64,000 nt of DNA from contig CBDHHN010000002.1 in NCBI GenBank assembly GCA_965263455.1, forward strand, positions 248,001-312,000, given 5' to 3'. The notes beneath the pieces are model-generated. The model did no database searches and was not told where the DNA came from. It saw only the letters and a list, made by a program, of their open reading frames with translations. How positions within the stretch are numbered: position 1 is the first letter of the stretch; each line of letters opens with the position of its first letter. Positions 1-8,167 of the stretch are shown in pieces. The stretch comes from CADEDH01 sp965263455. GTDB lineage: Bacteria; Actinomycetota; Acidimicrobiia; Acidimicrobiales; SZUA-35. Made by a program: the position numbers and the translations under genes.

Positions 1-1170
1 GAACTCGATGGTCATCACCTGCATCCCGAGGCAGAGGCCGAGGCAGGGCATGCCCACCTCACGGGCGTAGCCGGCGGCGGCGATCTTGCCCTCGACCCCC
101 CGCTGCCCGAACCCGCCGGGCAACACGATGCCGTCCAGATGCGACAGCTTCTCCTCGACCAGGAGCCCTTCGACATCGTCGGACAGGATCCACTCCAGGG
201 TCAGGTCGACCTCGTGGGCGATGGCGCCGTGGCGGAGTGACTCGGCCACCGACAGGTAGGCGTCCCGGAGGCTCACGTACTTGCCCACGATCCCGATCCG
301 CAGCGGCTTCCACGCCTGCTCGCTGCGGGCCACCAGAGCCCGCCACGCCACCAGGTCCGGGTCGGGAACCTCGAGGCCGAGGAGGCGGCACACGTAGCCG
401 TCCATACCGGCGTCGTTCACGGCGAGCGGGATGCTGTAGAGGCTGTCGGCATCGGGGGTGTTGATCACGCCGTCGATGGGCACGTCGCACAGGTTGGAGA
501 TCTTCTCCGTCATCTCCTGGGAGATGATCCGGTCCGACCGGCACACGATGACGTCGGGTTGGACCCCCCGGCTGCGCAACTCGGTGACCGAGTGCTGGGT
601 CGGCTTGGTCTTCAGCTCGCCCGAGGGGCCGATGAACGGCACCAGTGTGACGTGCACGTAGCACACGTTCTCCCGGCCGACGTCGAGGCGAAACTGCCGG
701 ATGGCCTCGAGGAAGGGGAGGATCTCGATGTCGCCCACGGTGCCGCCGACCTCGGTGATGACGACGTCGATGTCGGGCGTGGCGAGCTGGGAGATCCGAC
801 GCTTGATCTCATCGGTGATGTGGGGGATGACCTGGACCGTCTTGCCCAGGTAGGCGCCCTTGCGCTCGGCTGCGATCACGGCGGAGTAGATGGAACCCGT
901 CGTGGCATTGGAGGCCCGGGAGAGGTTCTCGTCGATGAACCGCTCATAGTGGCCGAGGTCGAGGTCGGTCTCCCCGCCGTCGTCGGTGACGTAGACCTCC
1001 CCATGCTCGTAGGGGTTCATCGTCCCGGGGTCGACGTTGATGTACGGGTCGAGCTTCTGCATCGTCACCCGGAGCCCTCGTGCCTTCAGCAGTCGCCCCA
1101 ATGAAGATGCCGTCAGGCCCTTGCCCAGCGAGCTGACCACACCTCCGGTCACGAAAATGTGCTTCGTCAT
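1..1170 (-). CDS. pyrG: CTP synthase (N-terminal 390 codons, runs off the window)
   Basis: CTP synthase makes CTP from UTP, ATP and glutamine in the cytoplasm. The reading frame is open from an ATG at 1168-1170 to the window edge, so about 390 of the usual ~540-550 residues are here. The N-terminus carries the synthetase P-loop region (HIFVTGGVVSSLGKGLTA) and the conserved KLDPYINVDPGTM. The last codons read LGLCLGMQ, placing the glutaminase nucleophile Cys at about residue 380; the rest of the amidotransferase domain lies outside. An AAGGAG ribosome-binding site sits 4 nt before the ATG. A reductase gene diverges from it. Identity is certain; only the C-terminus is unseen. Confidence 0.97.
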   Translation of the reverse strand, partial: MTKHIFVTGGVVSSLGKGLTASSLGRLLKARGLRVTMQKLDPYINVDPGTMNPYEHGEVYVTDDGGETDLDLGHYERFIDENLSRASNATTGSIYSAVIAAERKGAYLGKTVQVIPHITDEIKRRISQLATPDIDVVITEVGGTVGDIEILPFLEAIRQFRLDVGRENVCYVHVTLVPFIGPSGELKTKPTQHSVTELRSRGVQPDVIVCRSDRIISQEMTEKISNLCDVPIDGVINTPDADSLYSIPLAVNDAGMDGYVCRLLGLEVPDPDLVAWRALVARSEQAWKPLRIGIVGKYVSLRDAYLSVAESLRHGAIAHEVDLTLEWILSDDVEGLLVEEKLSHLDGIVLPGGFGQRGVEGKIAAAGYAREVGMPCLGLCLGMQVMTIEF

Positions 1171-1195
1171 CACACTCCTTGCGGTGGCTCTGTCC

Positions 1196-1201
1196 AACCT
1201 A
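1196..1201 (-). promoter_or_regulatory. Possible -10 element of pyrG
   Basis: The minus strand reads TAGGTT, which fits the actinobacterial TAnnnT -10 consensus. Transcription would start near 1189 and give a leader of about 19 nt that contains the AAGGAG site. No good -35 is visible at the usual distance, so this is a moderate call. Confidence 0.4.
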
Positions 1202-1256
1202 TCGCGGGCCGCCGACGGCTCGACGGACTCGTCGGCGAGGGCCGGAGGTCGGGCTT

Positions 1257-1287
1257 TTGACGCAGGGCGGCGGACGCCGCCTAGGTT
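1257..1287 (+). promoter_or_regulatory. Leaderless promoter of the AcuI/YhdH-type gene
   Basis: TTGACG (1257-1262) and TAGGTT (1282-1287) are separated by 19 bp, slightly long for a vegetative promoter. The ATG at 1296 lies 8 nt after the -10 box, about where transcription should begin, and no Shine-Dalgarno is present. The transcript is therefore probably leaderless. Confidence 0.6.
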
Positions 1288-1295
1288 CTCAGTCC

Positions 1296-2297
1296 ATGAC
1301 CTCCTCCTCCTTCACCGCGTTGGTGCTCGACCAGACCGACGGCGGCGTCACGGCCTCCCTCTCCGACCTCGACGACGACCGGCTCCCGGCCGGGAACGTG
1401 ACGGTGGCCGTCGAGTGGTCGTCGCTCAACTACAAGGACGGGATGGTCCTCCAGGGCATCGGCCGCCTGGTGCGCGACTACCCCCACGTGCCCGGCATCG
1501 ACATGGCCGGGACCGTCGAGGCCTCCGACGACGCCCGCTACGCCCCCGGGGACCGGGTCGCCCTCACCGGCTGGCGGGTGGGCGAGGTCCACTGGGGTGG
1601 CTACGCCCAGCGGGCCCGGGTCGACGCCGACTGGCTGGTCAAGCTGCCCGACAACGTGTCGACCCGCCAGGCCATGGCCGTGGGCACCGCCGGGTTCACG
1701 GCCATGCAGGCACTGGTCGCGCTGGAAGGCCACGGGCTGGCTCCCGGGTCCGACAACCCTCTCCTGGTCACCGGGGCGTCGGGCGGTGTCGGCAGCTCGG
1801 CCGTGCTGTGGGCCGCCGCCGCCGGCCATCACGTCGTCGCCTCCACCGGACGGCCGGAGAACGCCGAGGGCCTCAAGGCTCTGGGCGCGGCGGAGATCAT
1901 CGACCGGGCCGAACTGGCCGAGAACCCGAGCCGTCCGCTGCTCACCGAACGGTGGGCCGGGTGCATCGACGCCGTCGGCGACGACACCCTGGCCCACGTG
2001 CTGACCGAGCTCCGCTACGGGGGCGCGGTGGCCGCCTGTGGTCTGGCGGGGGGCAACAGCCTCAACACCACCGTCATCCCCTTCCTGCTGCGGGGCGTGA
2101 GCCTGCTCGGCATCGACTCCGTCATGTGCCCCCACCCGGAGCGGGTGGCGGTGTGGAACCGCATCGCCGCCGTCCTCGACCCGGCCTCCCTCGACGCCAT
2201 CACCTCCGAGGTGGCGCTGGCCGACGTGGCGGGTCTCGCCCCCGACATCCTGGCCGGCAAGGTCCGGGGCCGGACCGTGGTCCGGTGCCGGGACTGA
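1296..2297 (+). CDS. AcuI/YhdH-type zinc-independent medium-chain reductase (acrylyl-CoA reductase/quinone oxidoreductase family)
   Basis: A 333-residue medium-chain dehydrogenase/reductase. YhdH/AcuI proteins reduce short enoyl-CoA such as acrylyl-CoA with NADPH, or quinone-like substrates. The N-terminal GroES-like part has the family sequence LNYKDGM followed by PGIDMAGTV and GDRV. The Rossmann part has VTGASGGVGS (about residues 160-170) for the cofactor. I chose the ATG at 1296 rather than the upstream frame at 1179 because the conserved protein begins there and a promoter ends just before it. It begins a run of plus-strand genes; the serine hydrolase starts 41 nt after its stop. Family is firm; the substrate is not. 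Confidence 0.85.
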   Translation: MTSSSFTALVLDQTDGGVTASLSDLDDDRLPAGNVTVAVEWSSLNYKDGMVLQGIGRLVRDYPHVPGIDMAGTVEASDDARYAPGDRVALTGWRVGEVHWGGYAQRARVDADWLVKLPDNVSTRQAMAVGTAGFTAMQALVALEGHGLAPGSDNPLLVTGASGGVGSSAVLWAAAAGHHVVASTGRPENAEGLKALGAAEIIDRAELAENPSRPLLTERWAGCIDAVGDDTLAHVLTELRYGGAVAACGLAGGNSLNTTVIPFLLRGVSLLGIDSVMCPHPERVAVWNRIAAVLDPASLDAITSEVALADVAGLAPDILAGKVRGRTVVRCRD

Positions 2298-2338
2298 CCG
2301 AGCCCGTTCCCCACCCGCCAACCGAGGAGTCCGAACCC

Positions 2339-3598
2339 ATGACCGACCTGACCGTGGCCGACCCGACCGAGCTGGGGTTCGACCCGGCCCGCCTGGCCCG
2401 CATCGACGACTTCGTGCGCGAGCGTTACCTCGACAGCGGACGCTTCCCCGGGTTCACCCTGCTCATCAGCCGCCGGGGACGGATCGCCCACCTGTCGAGC
2501 CAGGGCCACCGCAACGTCGAGACCGGGGCCCCCATGACCCCCGACACCCTCGTCCGCATCTACTCGATGTCGAAGCCGATCACCTCGGTCGCGCTGCTGA
2601 CCCTGTACGAGGAGGGCCGGTTCCGGCTCGACGAGCCGGTCAGCACCTTCATCCCCTCGTGGAAGGACCTGCGGGTGTGGGGCGATGGCAGCGCCCAGTC
2701 GTACACCACCTCCTATCCCGAGCGGGAGATGACGGTCCGAGACCTGTTCACCCACACCTCGGGCCTCACCTACGCCTGGATGCGCCGGCACCCGGTCGAC
2801 GCCCTCTACCGCCGGGCCGGCGTCGACGGCGGCCACAAGCTGGAAGCCTGGGTCGAGCTCCTGGCCGGCCTGCCCCTCCTGTTCTCCCCCGGCACCCAGT
2901 GGTCCTACAGCGTGGCCACCGACGTGCTGGGCCGCCTGGTCGAGGTCATCTCCGGCCAACCCTTCGACCAGTACCTGGCCGATCGGATCTTCGGTCCACT
3001 GGGCATGCACGACACGGGCTTCTGGGTCCCCGACGACAAGGCCGACCGATTCGCCGCCAACTACGTGGTGCCGTCGCTGTCGCCGTTCGGCGTGCCCGAG
3101 GGGGCCGAGGGCGACGCCAAGGTCGTCCTCGACGACGGCGGGCCCGGTACCCCGTTCCGGTCCAAGCCCGATTTCCTGTCGGGGGGCGGCGGTCTGGTGT
3201 CCACCGTGCACGACTACCACCGTTTCACCAGCATGCTGCTGGGCGGCGGGGCCCTCGACGGCAACCGGGTCCTGGGCCGCAAGACCATCGAGTACGCCAC
3301 CGCCAACCACCTGCCGGGCGGGCGTGACCTGGCGGCCATGGGCCAGGCCGTGTTCTCCGAGACCAACTACGAGGGGACCGGTTTCGGCCTCGGGTTCTCG
3401 GTCAACCTCGATCCGGTGGCCGGCGGCATCATCACCTCGGTCGGGGAGTACGCCTGGGGTGGGGCGGCCTCGACCCTGTTCTGGATCGATCCGGTCGAGG
3501 AGCTTGTGGTCATCGGCCTCACCCAGCTCATGCCGTCGTCCGCCTACCCCATCCGCCAGGAACTGAAGCCCCTCATCTACGGGGCCCTGGTCGATTGA
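2339..3598 (+). CDS. Serine hydrolase of the beta-lactamase class C / family VIII esterase group
   Basis: A 419-residue protein with the penicillin-binding-like serine hydrolase fold. The catalytic SxxK is S76-M-S-K79 in YSMSKP, the Tyr motif is Y190-S-V in WSYSV, and FTHTSGL lies at 137-143. Proteins of this type are mostly esterases or peptidases rather than true beta-lactamases. No signal peptide is visible, so it is probably cytoplasmic, which argues against a resistance role. The start is an ATG at 2339 with GAGGAG upstream (positions 2323-2328). Its stop overlaps the start of the next gene by 4 nt, so they are likely co-translated. The substrate is unknown. Confidence 0.85.
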   Translation: MTDLTVADPTELGFDPARLARIDDFVRERYLDSGRFPGFTLLISRRGRIAHLSSQGHRNVETGAPMTPDTLVRIYSMSKPITSVALLTLYEEGRFRLDEPVSTFIPSWKDLRVWGDGSAQSYTTSYPEREMTVRDLFTHTSGLTYAWMRRHPVDALYRRAGVDGGHKLEAWVELLAGLPLLFSPGTQWSYSVATDVLGRLVEVISGQPFDQYLADRIFGPLGMHDTGFWVPDDKADRFAANYVVPSLSPFGVPEGAEGDAKVVLDDGGPGTPFRSKPDFLSGGGGLVSTVHDYHRFTSMLLGGGALDGNRVLGRKTIEYATANHLPGGRDLAAMGQAVFSETNYEGTGFGLGFSVNLDPVAGGIITSVGEYAWGGAASTLFWIDPVEELVVIGLTQLMPSSAYPIRQELKPLIYGALVD

Positions 3599-4257
3599 GC
3601 CCCGAGGGCGACGGCACCGGGGGCGATCTCGACGAACTGGACCGGATCGGCGAGCTACCCCGGGCCCGACCCGCCCCCGATCTGACCGTCGACGACAACG
3701 GCGTCACCTTCCTCATCGTGTCGGCCGCCGGACCGCTGTTCCGGCTGCCCCGAAGACTCCGGGTCGAGCTGGGGACGGGGCGGCGGGTGGCGGTGGTGGC
3801 GACGCCGTCGGCGGCGTCGTGGCTCGAGGAGTACGGGGTGATCCCGGTCATCGAGCGGGTGACCGGGTTCCCAGTGCGTTCGGCCATGCCCCACCCGACC
3901 ACGCCGACGTTCACCCCGATGGCGTCGTCGGTGTTGGTGTCGCCGTGCTCGCTCAACACGCTCACCAAGTGGGCCGGCGGGCATGCCGACAACCTGGCCA
4001 TCTCGCTCCTGTGCGAGGCCGTGGGCCGAGGGGTTCCGACCCGGGCCGAGGTGTCGATCTCGGGGCCCTACGGCGCCCTCCCGGCGGCGACCGAGGCCCT
4101 GGATCGGCTCCGGTCACTCGGCGTTCGATGCCAGCAGGCCTACGGCGCCGACGCCCACGCTCTGCTCGACCCCCTGCCGCCCGAGGTGGTCAAGGGCTTG
4201 ACGGCCGACCGGTCGGCCGGGTCGGGGCAGGCCGAAGCCCGTAGCGTGGAGTGGTGA
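3595..4257 (+). CDS. Flavoprotein of the HFCD (CoaC-like) family
   Basis: A 220-residue protein of the homo-oligomeric flavin-containing Cys decarboxylase family (PF02441). Evidence is the flavin-site sequence SPCSLNTLTKWAGG with HADNLAISLLCEA (about residues 113-145), close to other actinobacterial 'flavoproteins'. The fold begins at about residue 36 (VTFLIVSAAGPLF); the first 35 residues are acidic and probably disordered. It is distinct from the bifunctional CoaBC at 62015-63283, so a paralogous redox or decarboxylase role is likely. The TTG start overlaps the hydrolase stop as TTGA, and its own stop overlaps the next start as GTGA, a tightly coupled trio. No precise function can be given. 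Confidence 0.7.
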   Translation: MSPEGDGTGGDLDELDRIGELPRARPAPDLTVDDNGVTFLIVSAAGPLFRLPRRLRVELGTGRRVAVVATPSAASWLEEYGVIPVIERVTGFPVRSAMPHPTTPTFTPMASSVLVSPCSLNTLTKWAGGHADNLAISLLCEAVGRGVPTRAEVSISGPYGALPAATEALDRLRSLGVRCQQAYGADAHALLDPLPPEVVKGLTADRSAGSGQAEARSVEW

Positions 4258-4898
4258 ACTGGGGCGGACACATCGTCGTGGCCTCGCTGGCCGCCGGTGA
4301 CGACGCCGGGATGCTACTGGGGTCGGCCCTTCCCGATCTGGCCGCCATGGGGGGCTTCCGCCTCCTGGGAGCGACCGGCGACCGGGAGGTGGCCCGTGGC
4401 ATCCGGATCCATCACCGCACCGACGACGCCTTCCACGGCCATCCCTGGTTCACCGAGCACAACCGCCGGCTGCGAACCGAACTGCTGGAGGCCGGGGTGG
4501 ACCGGGGCCCGGCTCGGGCCTGTAGTCACGTGGGTCTCGAACTGCTGCTGGACGGGGTGCTGCTGGCCGACGGGAACCGGCGTGGCCGGGTGGCCGACGC
4601 CTTCGCTGCCATCGACGGCCGCCGGGCGGCCATGGCCGATCTGGTGGTGGGCCCCGAGCGGGTCCGCTGGGGTCGGCATCTGGTCAGGTTGGGTCAGGTC
4701 CGCCGGCCCGTCGACTTCGACGACCCTGACGCCGTGGCCCTTCGCCTCCACCGGATTCTCAGCCGTCGACCGCGCCTCAGCCTGCCCGACGACCACATCG
4801 AGCGGGTGGCCGAGGCCCTCGGCCGGTACCGGCCCCTCGTCGAGGATCGGACTGAGTCACTGGTGGTCGAGCTGGCGGCGACGGTGGCCGCCACCTGA
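4254..4898 (+). CDS. Putative metal-dependent hydrolase resembling acyl-carrier-protein phosphodiesterase (AcpH, PF04336)
   Basis: A 214-residue protein. The N-terminus (GGHIVVA, then LLGSALPDL), a histidine-rich segment IRIHHRTDDAFHGHP at about residues 50-64, and CSHVGLELLLDG at about 90-101 follow the order of motifs in AcpH, an HD-related hydrolase that removes phosphopantetheine from ACP. The histidines and aspartates would bind metal. The start is a GTG at 4254 overlapping the previous stop (GTGA); a GTG at 4251 is equally possible. Coupling to a CoaC-like flavoprotein is suggestive of a phosphopantetheine-related substrate, but that is inference. A generic HD-fold hydrolase is the alternative. 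Confidence 0.5.
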   Translation: MNWGGHIVVASLAAGDDAGMLLGSALPDLAAMGGFRLLGATGDREVARGIRIHHRTDDAFHGHPWFTEHNRRLRTELLEAGVDRGPARACSHVGLELLLDGVLLADGNRRGRVADAFAAIDGRRAAMADLVVGPERVRWGRHLVRLGQVRRPVDFDDPDAVALRLHRILSRRPRLSLPDDHIERVAEALGRYRPLVEDRTESLVVELAATVAAT

Positions 4899-4935
4899 CC
4901 GTCGGACGGTTGTTCGCCCGGCCGAAGGCGTCGGC

Positions 4936-4941
4936 TACCCT
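4936..4941 (+). promoter_or_regulatory. Possible -10 element of the acyl-CoA ligase gene
   Basis: TACCCT fits the TAnnnT -10 consensus and would start a transcript near 4948, giving a leader of about 50 nt that holds the GGGAG site at 4990-4994. A TTGTTC at 4910-4915 is 20 bp upstream, too far for a confident -35. Confidence 0.35.
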
Positions 4942-4999
4942 GCCCGGCATTCGGGTCACCCGGCCGGGGGTGACCGACGCACGCAGCCTGGGAGACGCC

Positions 5000-6547
5000 G
5001 TGACCATCATCCATCAGAGCCCCCTGCCCGAGGTGATCATCCCCGACACGTCGATCACGGCCCACGTCCTGCGCCGGGCCGACGAACTGGCCGACCGGGT
5101 GGCCATCCGCAACACCGCCGGTGACCAGTCGCTCACCTTCGCGGAGCTGAAGGGCGCCATCGGGGCCTTCGCCGGTGGCCTGGCGGCCAAGGGCTTCGGG
5201 CCCGGCTCGGTGCTCGGGGTCATGGCCCCCAACATCCCCCACTACGCGGTGGCCTTCCACGGGGCGGCGGTGGCCGGCGGCGCGGTCAGCACGATCAACC
5301 CCACCTACGGCGCGGGCGAGGTCCGCTACCAGCTCCAGGACGCCGGGGCCTCGCTGCTGCTGACCATCCCCATGTTCGTGGAGACGGCGCTGGAGGCCAT
5401 CGAGGGCACCGACGTGACCGAGGTGATCGTGGTCGGCGACGCCCCCGAGGGCACGACCCCGATGAGCGCCGTCATGGCCGCCCCGATCGAGCAGGTGCCG
5501 GTCGACTGGGCCACCCACACCGTGGTCCTCCCCTACTCGTCGGGCACCACCGGCCTGCCCAAGGGCGTCATGCTGACCCACCGCAACCTGGTGGCCAACA
5601 TCGAGCAGTGCCAGCACGCCATCGCCTACACCGACGACGAGGTGGCCCTGGCCGCCCTCCCCTTCTTCCACATCTACGGCATGCAGGTCCTGATGAACGG
5701 CCTGCTGGCCAACGGGGTCACCGTCGTCACCATGCCCCGCTTCGACATGGTCGAGGCCCTCACGGCCGTCCAGGAGCTCAAGATCACCCGTTTCTTCGCC
5801 GTGCCGCCGATGGTGCTCGGCCTGGCCAAGGCCCCCGTCGTCGACAACTACGATCTGAGTTCGATCAAGCAGATCTTCTCCGGCGCCGCCCCGCTGGGGG
5901 CCGAGCTGGCCGAGGAGGCGGCCGACCGGGTCGGCTGCGAGGTGGTCCAGGGCTACGGCATGACCGAGCTGAGCCCGGTCAGCCACTGCACCCCCGAAGG
6001 CGACTTTCGCCCCGGCACCAGCGGGGTGACGGTGTCCAACACCGAGACCCGCATCGTCGACCCCGAGACGGGCGAGGACCAGGGCGTGGGCGAGCGGGGT
6101 GAGCTGTGGGTTCGGGGCCCCCAGGTCATGACCGGCTACCTCAACAACCCCGAGGCCACGGCCGAGACCCTGGACAGCGACGGCTGGCTCCACACCGGCG
6201 ACGTGGCCATCGTCGACGAACACGGGCACGTGTCGATCGTCGACCGCCTCAAGGAGCTCATCAAGTACAAGGGTTTCCAGGTGCCGCCGGCCGAACTGGA
6301 GGCGCTCATCGTGACCCATCCCAAGGTGGCCGACGTGGCCGTCATCGGGGTGGCCGACGACGAGGCGGGCGAGGTGCCCAAGGCCTTCGTGGTGGCCAAC
6401 CCCGGTGAGGAGGTCACCCTGGCCGAGATCCAGGAGTTGGTGGCCGAGCACCTGGTCTCCTACAAGCAGGTCCGTCAGCTCGAGGTCATCGACGCCATCC
6501 CCAAGAGCGCGTCGGGCAAGATCCTGCGTCGGGAATTGCGGGCCTGA
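5000..6547 (+). CDS. AMP-forming acyl-CoA ligase, 4-coumarate-CoA ligase-like
   Basis: A 515-residue member of the adenylate-forming enzyme family, activating a carboxylic acid with ATP and then CoA. Motifs in order: the phosphate-binding loop YSSGTTGLPKGV (about 178-189), GYGMTE (about 317), GWLHTGDV (about 395-402), and the C-terminal catalytic lysine in SASGKILRREL (about 503-513). The start is the GTG at 5000, five nt after GGGAG; the frame is open back to 4910 but that stretch looks non-coding. The overall sequence is nearest to plant-type 4CL and medium-chain ligases. Its acid substrate is unknown. The stop codon lies inside a terminator-like hairpin. Confidence 0.9.
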   Translation: MTIIHQSPLPEVIIPDTSITAHVLRRADELADRVAIRNTAGDQSLTFAELKGAIGAFAGGLAAKGFGPGSVLGVMAPNIPHYAVAFHGAAVAGGAVSTINPTYGAGEVRYQLQDAGASLLLTIPMFVETALEAIEGTDVTEVIVVGDAPEGTTPMSAVMAAPIEQVPVDWATHTVVLPYSSGTTGLPKGVMLTHRNLVANIEQCQHAIAYTDDEVALAALPFFHIYGMQVLMNGLLANGVTVVTMPRFDMVEALTAVQELKITRFFAVPPMVLGLAKAPVVDNYDLSSIKQIFSGAAPLGAELAEEAADRVGCEVVQGYGMTELSPVSHCTPEGDFRPGTSGVTVSNTETRIVDPETGEDQGVGERGELWVRGPQVMTGYLNNPEATAETLDSDGWLHTGDVAIVDEHGHVSIVDRLKELIKYKGFQVPPAELEALIVTHPKVADVAVIGVADDEAGEVPKAFVVANPGEEVTLAEIQELVAEHLVSYKQVRQLEVIDAIPKSASGKILRRELRA

Positions 6548-6581
6548 GGCCCCGGCCGGCCCGGCCGGGCAGGAGCCTCAG
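6544..6581. terminator. Bidirectional terminator hairpin spanning both convergent stop codons
   Basis: CTGAGGC (6544-6550) pairs with GCCTCAG (6575-6581), and inside it CCCGGCC (6551-6557) pairs with GGCCGGG (6563-6569). The TGA of the ligase gene (6545-6547) and the TGA of recN (6578-6580 on the other strand) form the base of the outer stem. No T-run follows on either strand, as is common for actinobacterial terminators. Confidence 0.6.
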
Positions 6582-8167
6582 CTCGGACGCTTGAGCAAGG
6601 TCGCGCTGTCGATGAGCTCGCGAGCGTGCTGGCGCGCCGTCGACGACTGCGGTTGACCCGACAGCATCCGGGCCAGCTCGGTCAGCCGGCCCTCGTCGTC
6701 GAGGAGGCGGATCTCGGACACCGTGTCGTCGTCGCCCTGCCGTTTCTCCACCATCAGGTGGGCGTCGGCAAAGGCGGCGACCTGGGGCAGGTGGGTCACC
6801 ACCAGCACCTGGTGACGATCGCCGAGATCGCTGAGTGAGCGGCCCACGGCGAGCCCGGCCTGACCCCCGATCCCGGCGTCGACCTCGTCGAAGACCAGCA
6901 CCGGTGGGGCCTCGGACAGCACGCTCCGAAGCGCCAGCATGGTCCGGGCCAACTCGCCCCCGGACGCCACCTTGGCCAGGGGCTGCAGCCCCGACCCCGG
7001 ATTGGCGGCCAGCTGGAACGACACCTCGGCGCCGTCGTCGCCGCCGACCTCGATCCCGACCCTGGCCTTGGGCATGGCCAGGTCGGGAAGGTAACCGGTG
7101 ATGGCTTCGGCCAGCGCCGGGGCGGCTTCGGAGCGGGCCTGGCGCACGCGCTCCCGCTCGGCCGCCAACTCGTCCAGGGCGCCCCGACGACGTTCGTCGA
7201 GCTCGGCCGCCCGCTGGTCGTGGCCCTCGAGCTCGGCCAACCGGCGGGCCAGGATGTCGCGCTCGGCCATGACGGCGGCGATGTCGTCGCCGTACTTGCG
7301 GCACAGCTCCCGGAGGTGTCGCCGCCGGGCCTGGATCCGTTCCAGCTCCTCGGGATCGGGCTCGATGCCGTCACCCACGGCCCTGACCAGGTCGCCGACG
7401 TCGTCGAGTTCGGCCACCACCGCCTTGAGCCGCTCGGCCGCCTCGGCGAAGGGGCGGCGCCCGTCGACCTCGTCGAGCACCCGGGCCACCTGGTCCCGGG
7501 CCCCGTCGTCGTCGGTGAGCAACGACAGGACCCGACCCGCGAGTTCCATGTGGGCGACGGCGTCGGCCAGCAACTCCTCGGCCGCGGCCAGGGAATCGTC
7601 CTCGCCCGGATCGTTCAGCTCGGCCGCCGTCAGCTCGTCGACCTGATAGCGGACGAGGTCCAGCTCTCGGGCCCGGGACCGCTCGTCACCCCCCAGTCCG
7701 GCCAGCAACTCATCGATCTCGGCCAGCCGGTCTCGGGCCGCCTGGAGGCTGACGACGTCGACGCGGCCGAACGTGTCGAGGGCCAGCCGCTGGGCCTCGA
7801 CACCGAGCAACGACTGGTGGGCGTGCTGGCCGTGGAGGTCGACCAGCTTGGCCCCCAGTTCGGCCAGGTGGGCGGCGGTGGCCGGTCGACCGTTGACATA
7901 GGCCCGGGATCGGCCGGCGGCGGCCACGACCCGGCTGAGGACGAACTCCTCGCCCGCCAGTTCGAACCGGCCGTCGACCACGGCCTCGTCGGCCCCGGGC
8001 CTGACCAGCCCGGGGTCGGCCCGCCCGCCCATGAGCAGGTTGATGGCGTCGACCAGGAGGGTCTTGCCCGCCCCGGTCTCGCCTGTAAGGGCGATCATGC
8101 CCCGGGGGATGTCGAGGGTGAGTTCGTCGATCACCCCGAGGTTGGTCACGGCCAGTTCGTGGAGCAT
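6578..8167 (-). CDS. recN: DNA repair protein RecN
   Basis: An SMC-like ATPase of 529 residues that acts in double-strand-break repair. Walker A is GETGAGKT at residues 29-36, in the order typical of RecN (LTNLGVID-like start, then ALTGETGAGKT). Near the C-terminus are ASGGELARTMLAL (the ABC signature) and VFDEVDAGIGG (Walker B), and between the two halves a long charged coiled-coil. The ATG at 8165-8167 shares one base with the TGA of nadK, so the start is well defined; the frame extends to 8239 without similarity. The order tlyA-nadK-recN is a standard actinobacterial operon. Confidence 0.95.
   Translation of the reverse strand: MLHELAVTNLGVIDELTLDIPRGMIALTGETGAGKTLLVDAINLLMGGRADPGLVRPGADEAVVDGRFELAGEEFVLSRVVAAAGRSRAYVNGRPATAAHLAELGAKLVDLHGQHAHQSLLGVEAQRLALDTFGRVDVVSLQAARDRLAEIDELLAGLGGDERSRARELDLVRYQVDELTAAELNDPGEDDSLAAAEELLADAVAHMELAGRVLSLLTDDDGARDQVARVLDEVDGRRPFAEAAERLKAVVAELDDVGDLVRAVGDGIEPDPEELERIQARRRHLRELCRKYGDDIAAVMAERDILARRLAELEGHDQRAAELDERRRGALDELAAERERVRQARSEAAPALAEAITGYLPDLAMPKARVGIEVGGDDGAEVSFQLAANPGSGLQPLAKVASGGELARTMLALRSVLSEAPPVLVFDEVDAGIGGQAGLAVGRSLSDLGDRHQVLVVTHLPQVAAFADAHLMVEKRQGDDDTVSEIRLLDDEGRLTELARMLSGQPQSSTARQHARELIDSATLLKRPS

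Noticed and set aside
59..1104. Long open frames on both strands over pyrG
   Set aside because: High GC makes long shadow frames; the conserved CTP synthase frame accounts for this DNA.
2339..3598. Antibiotic-resistance beta-lactamase
   Set aside because: SxxK and YxV motifs with no signal peptide fit cytoplasmic esterase-like family VIII enzymes better.
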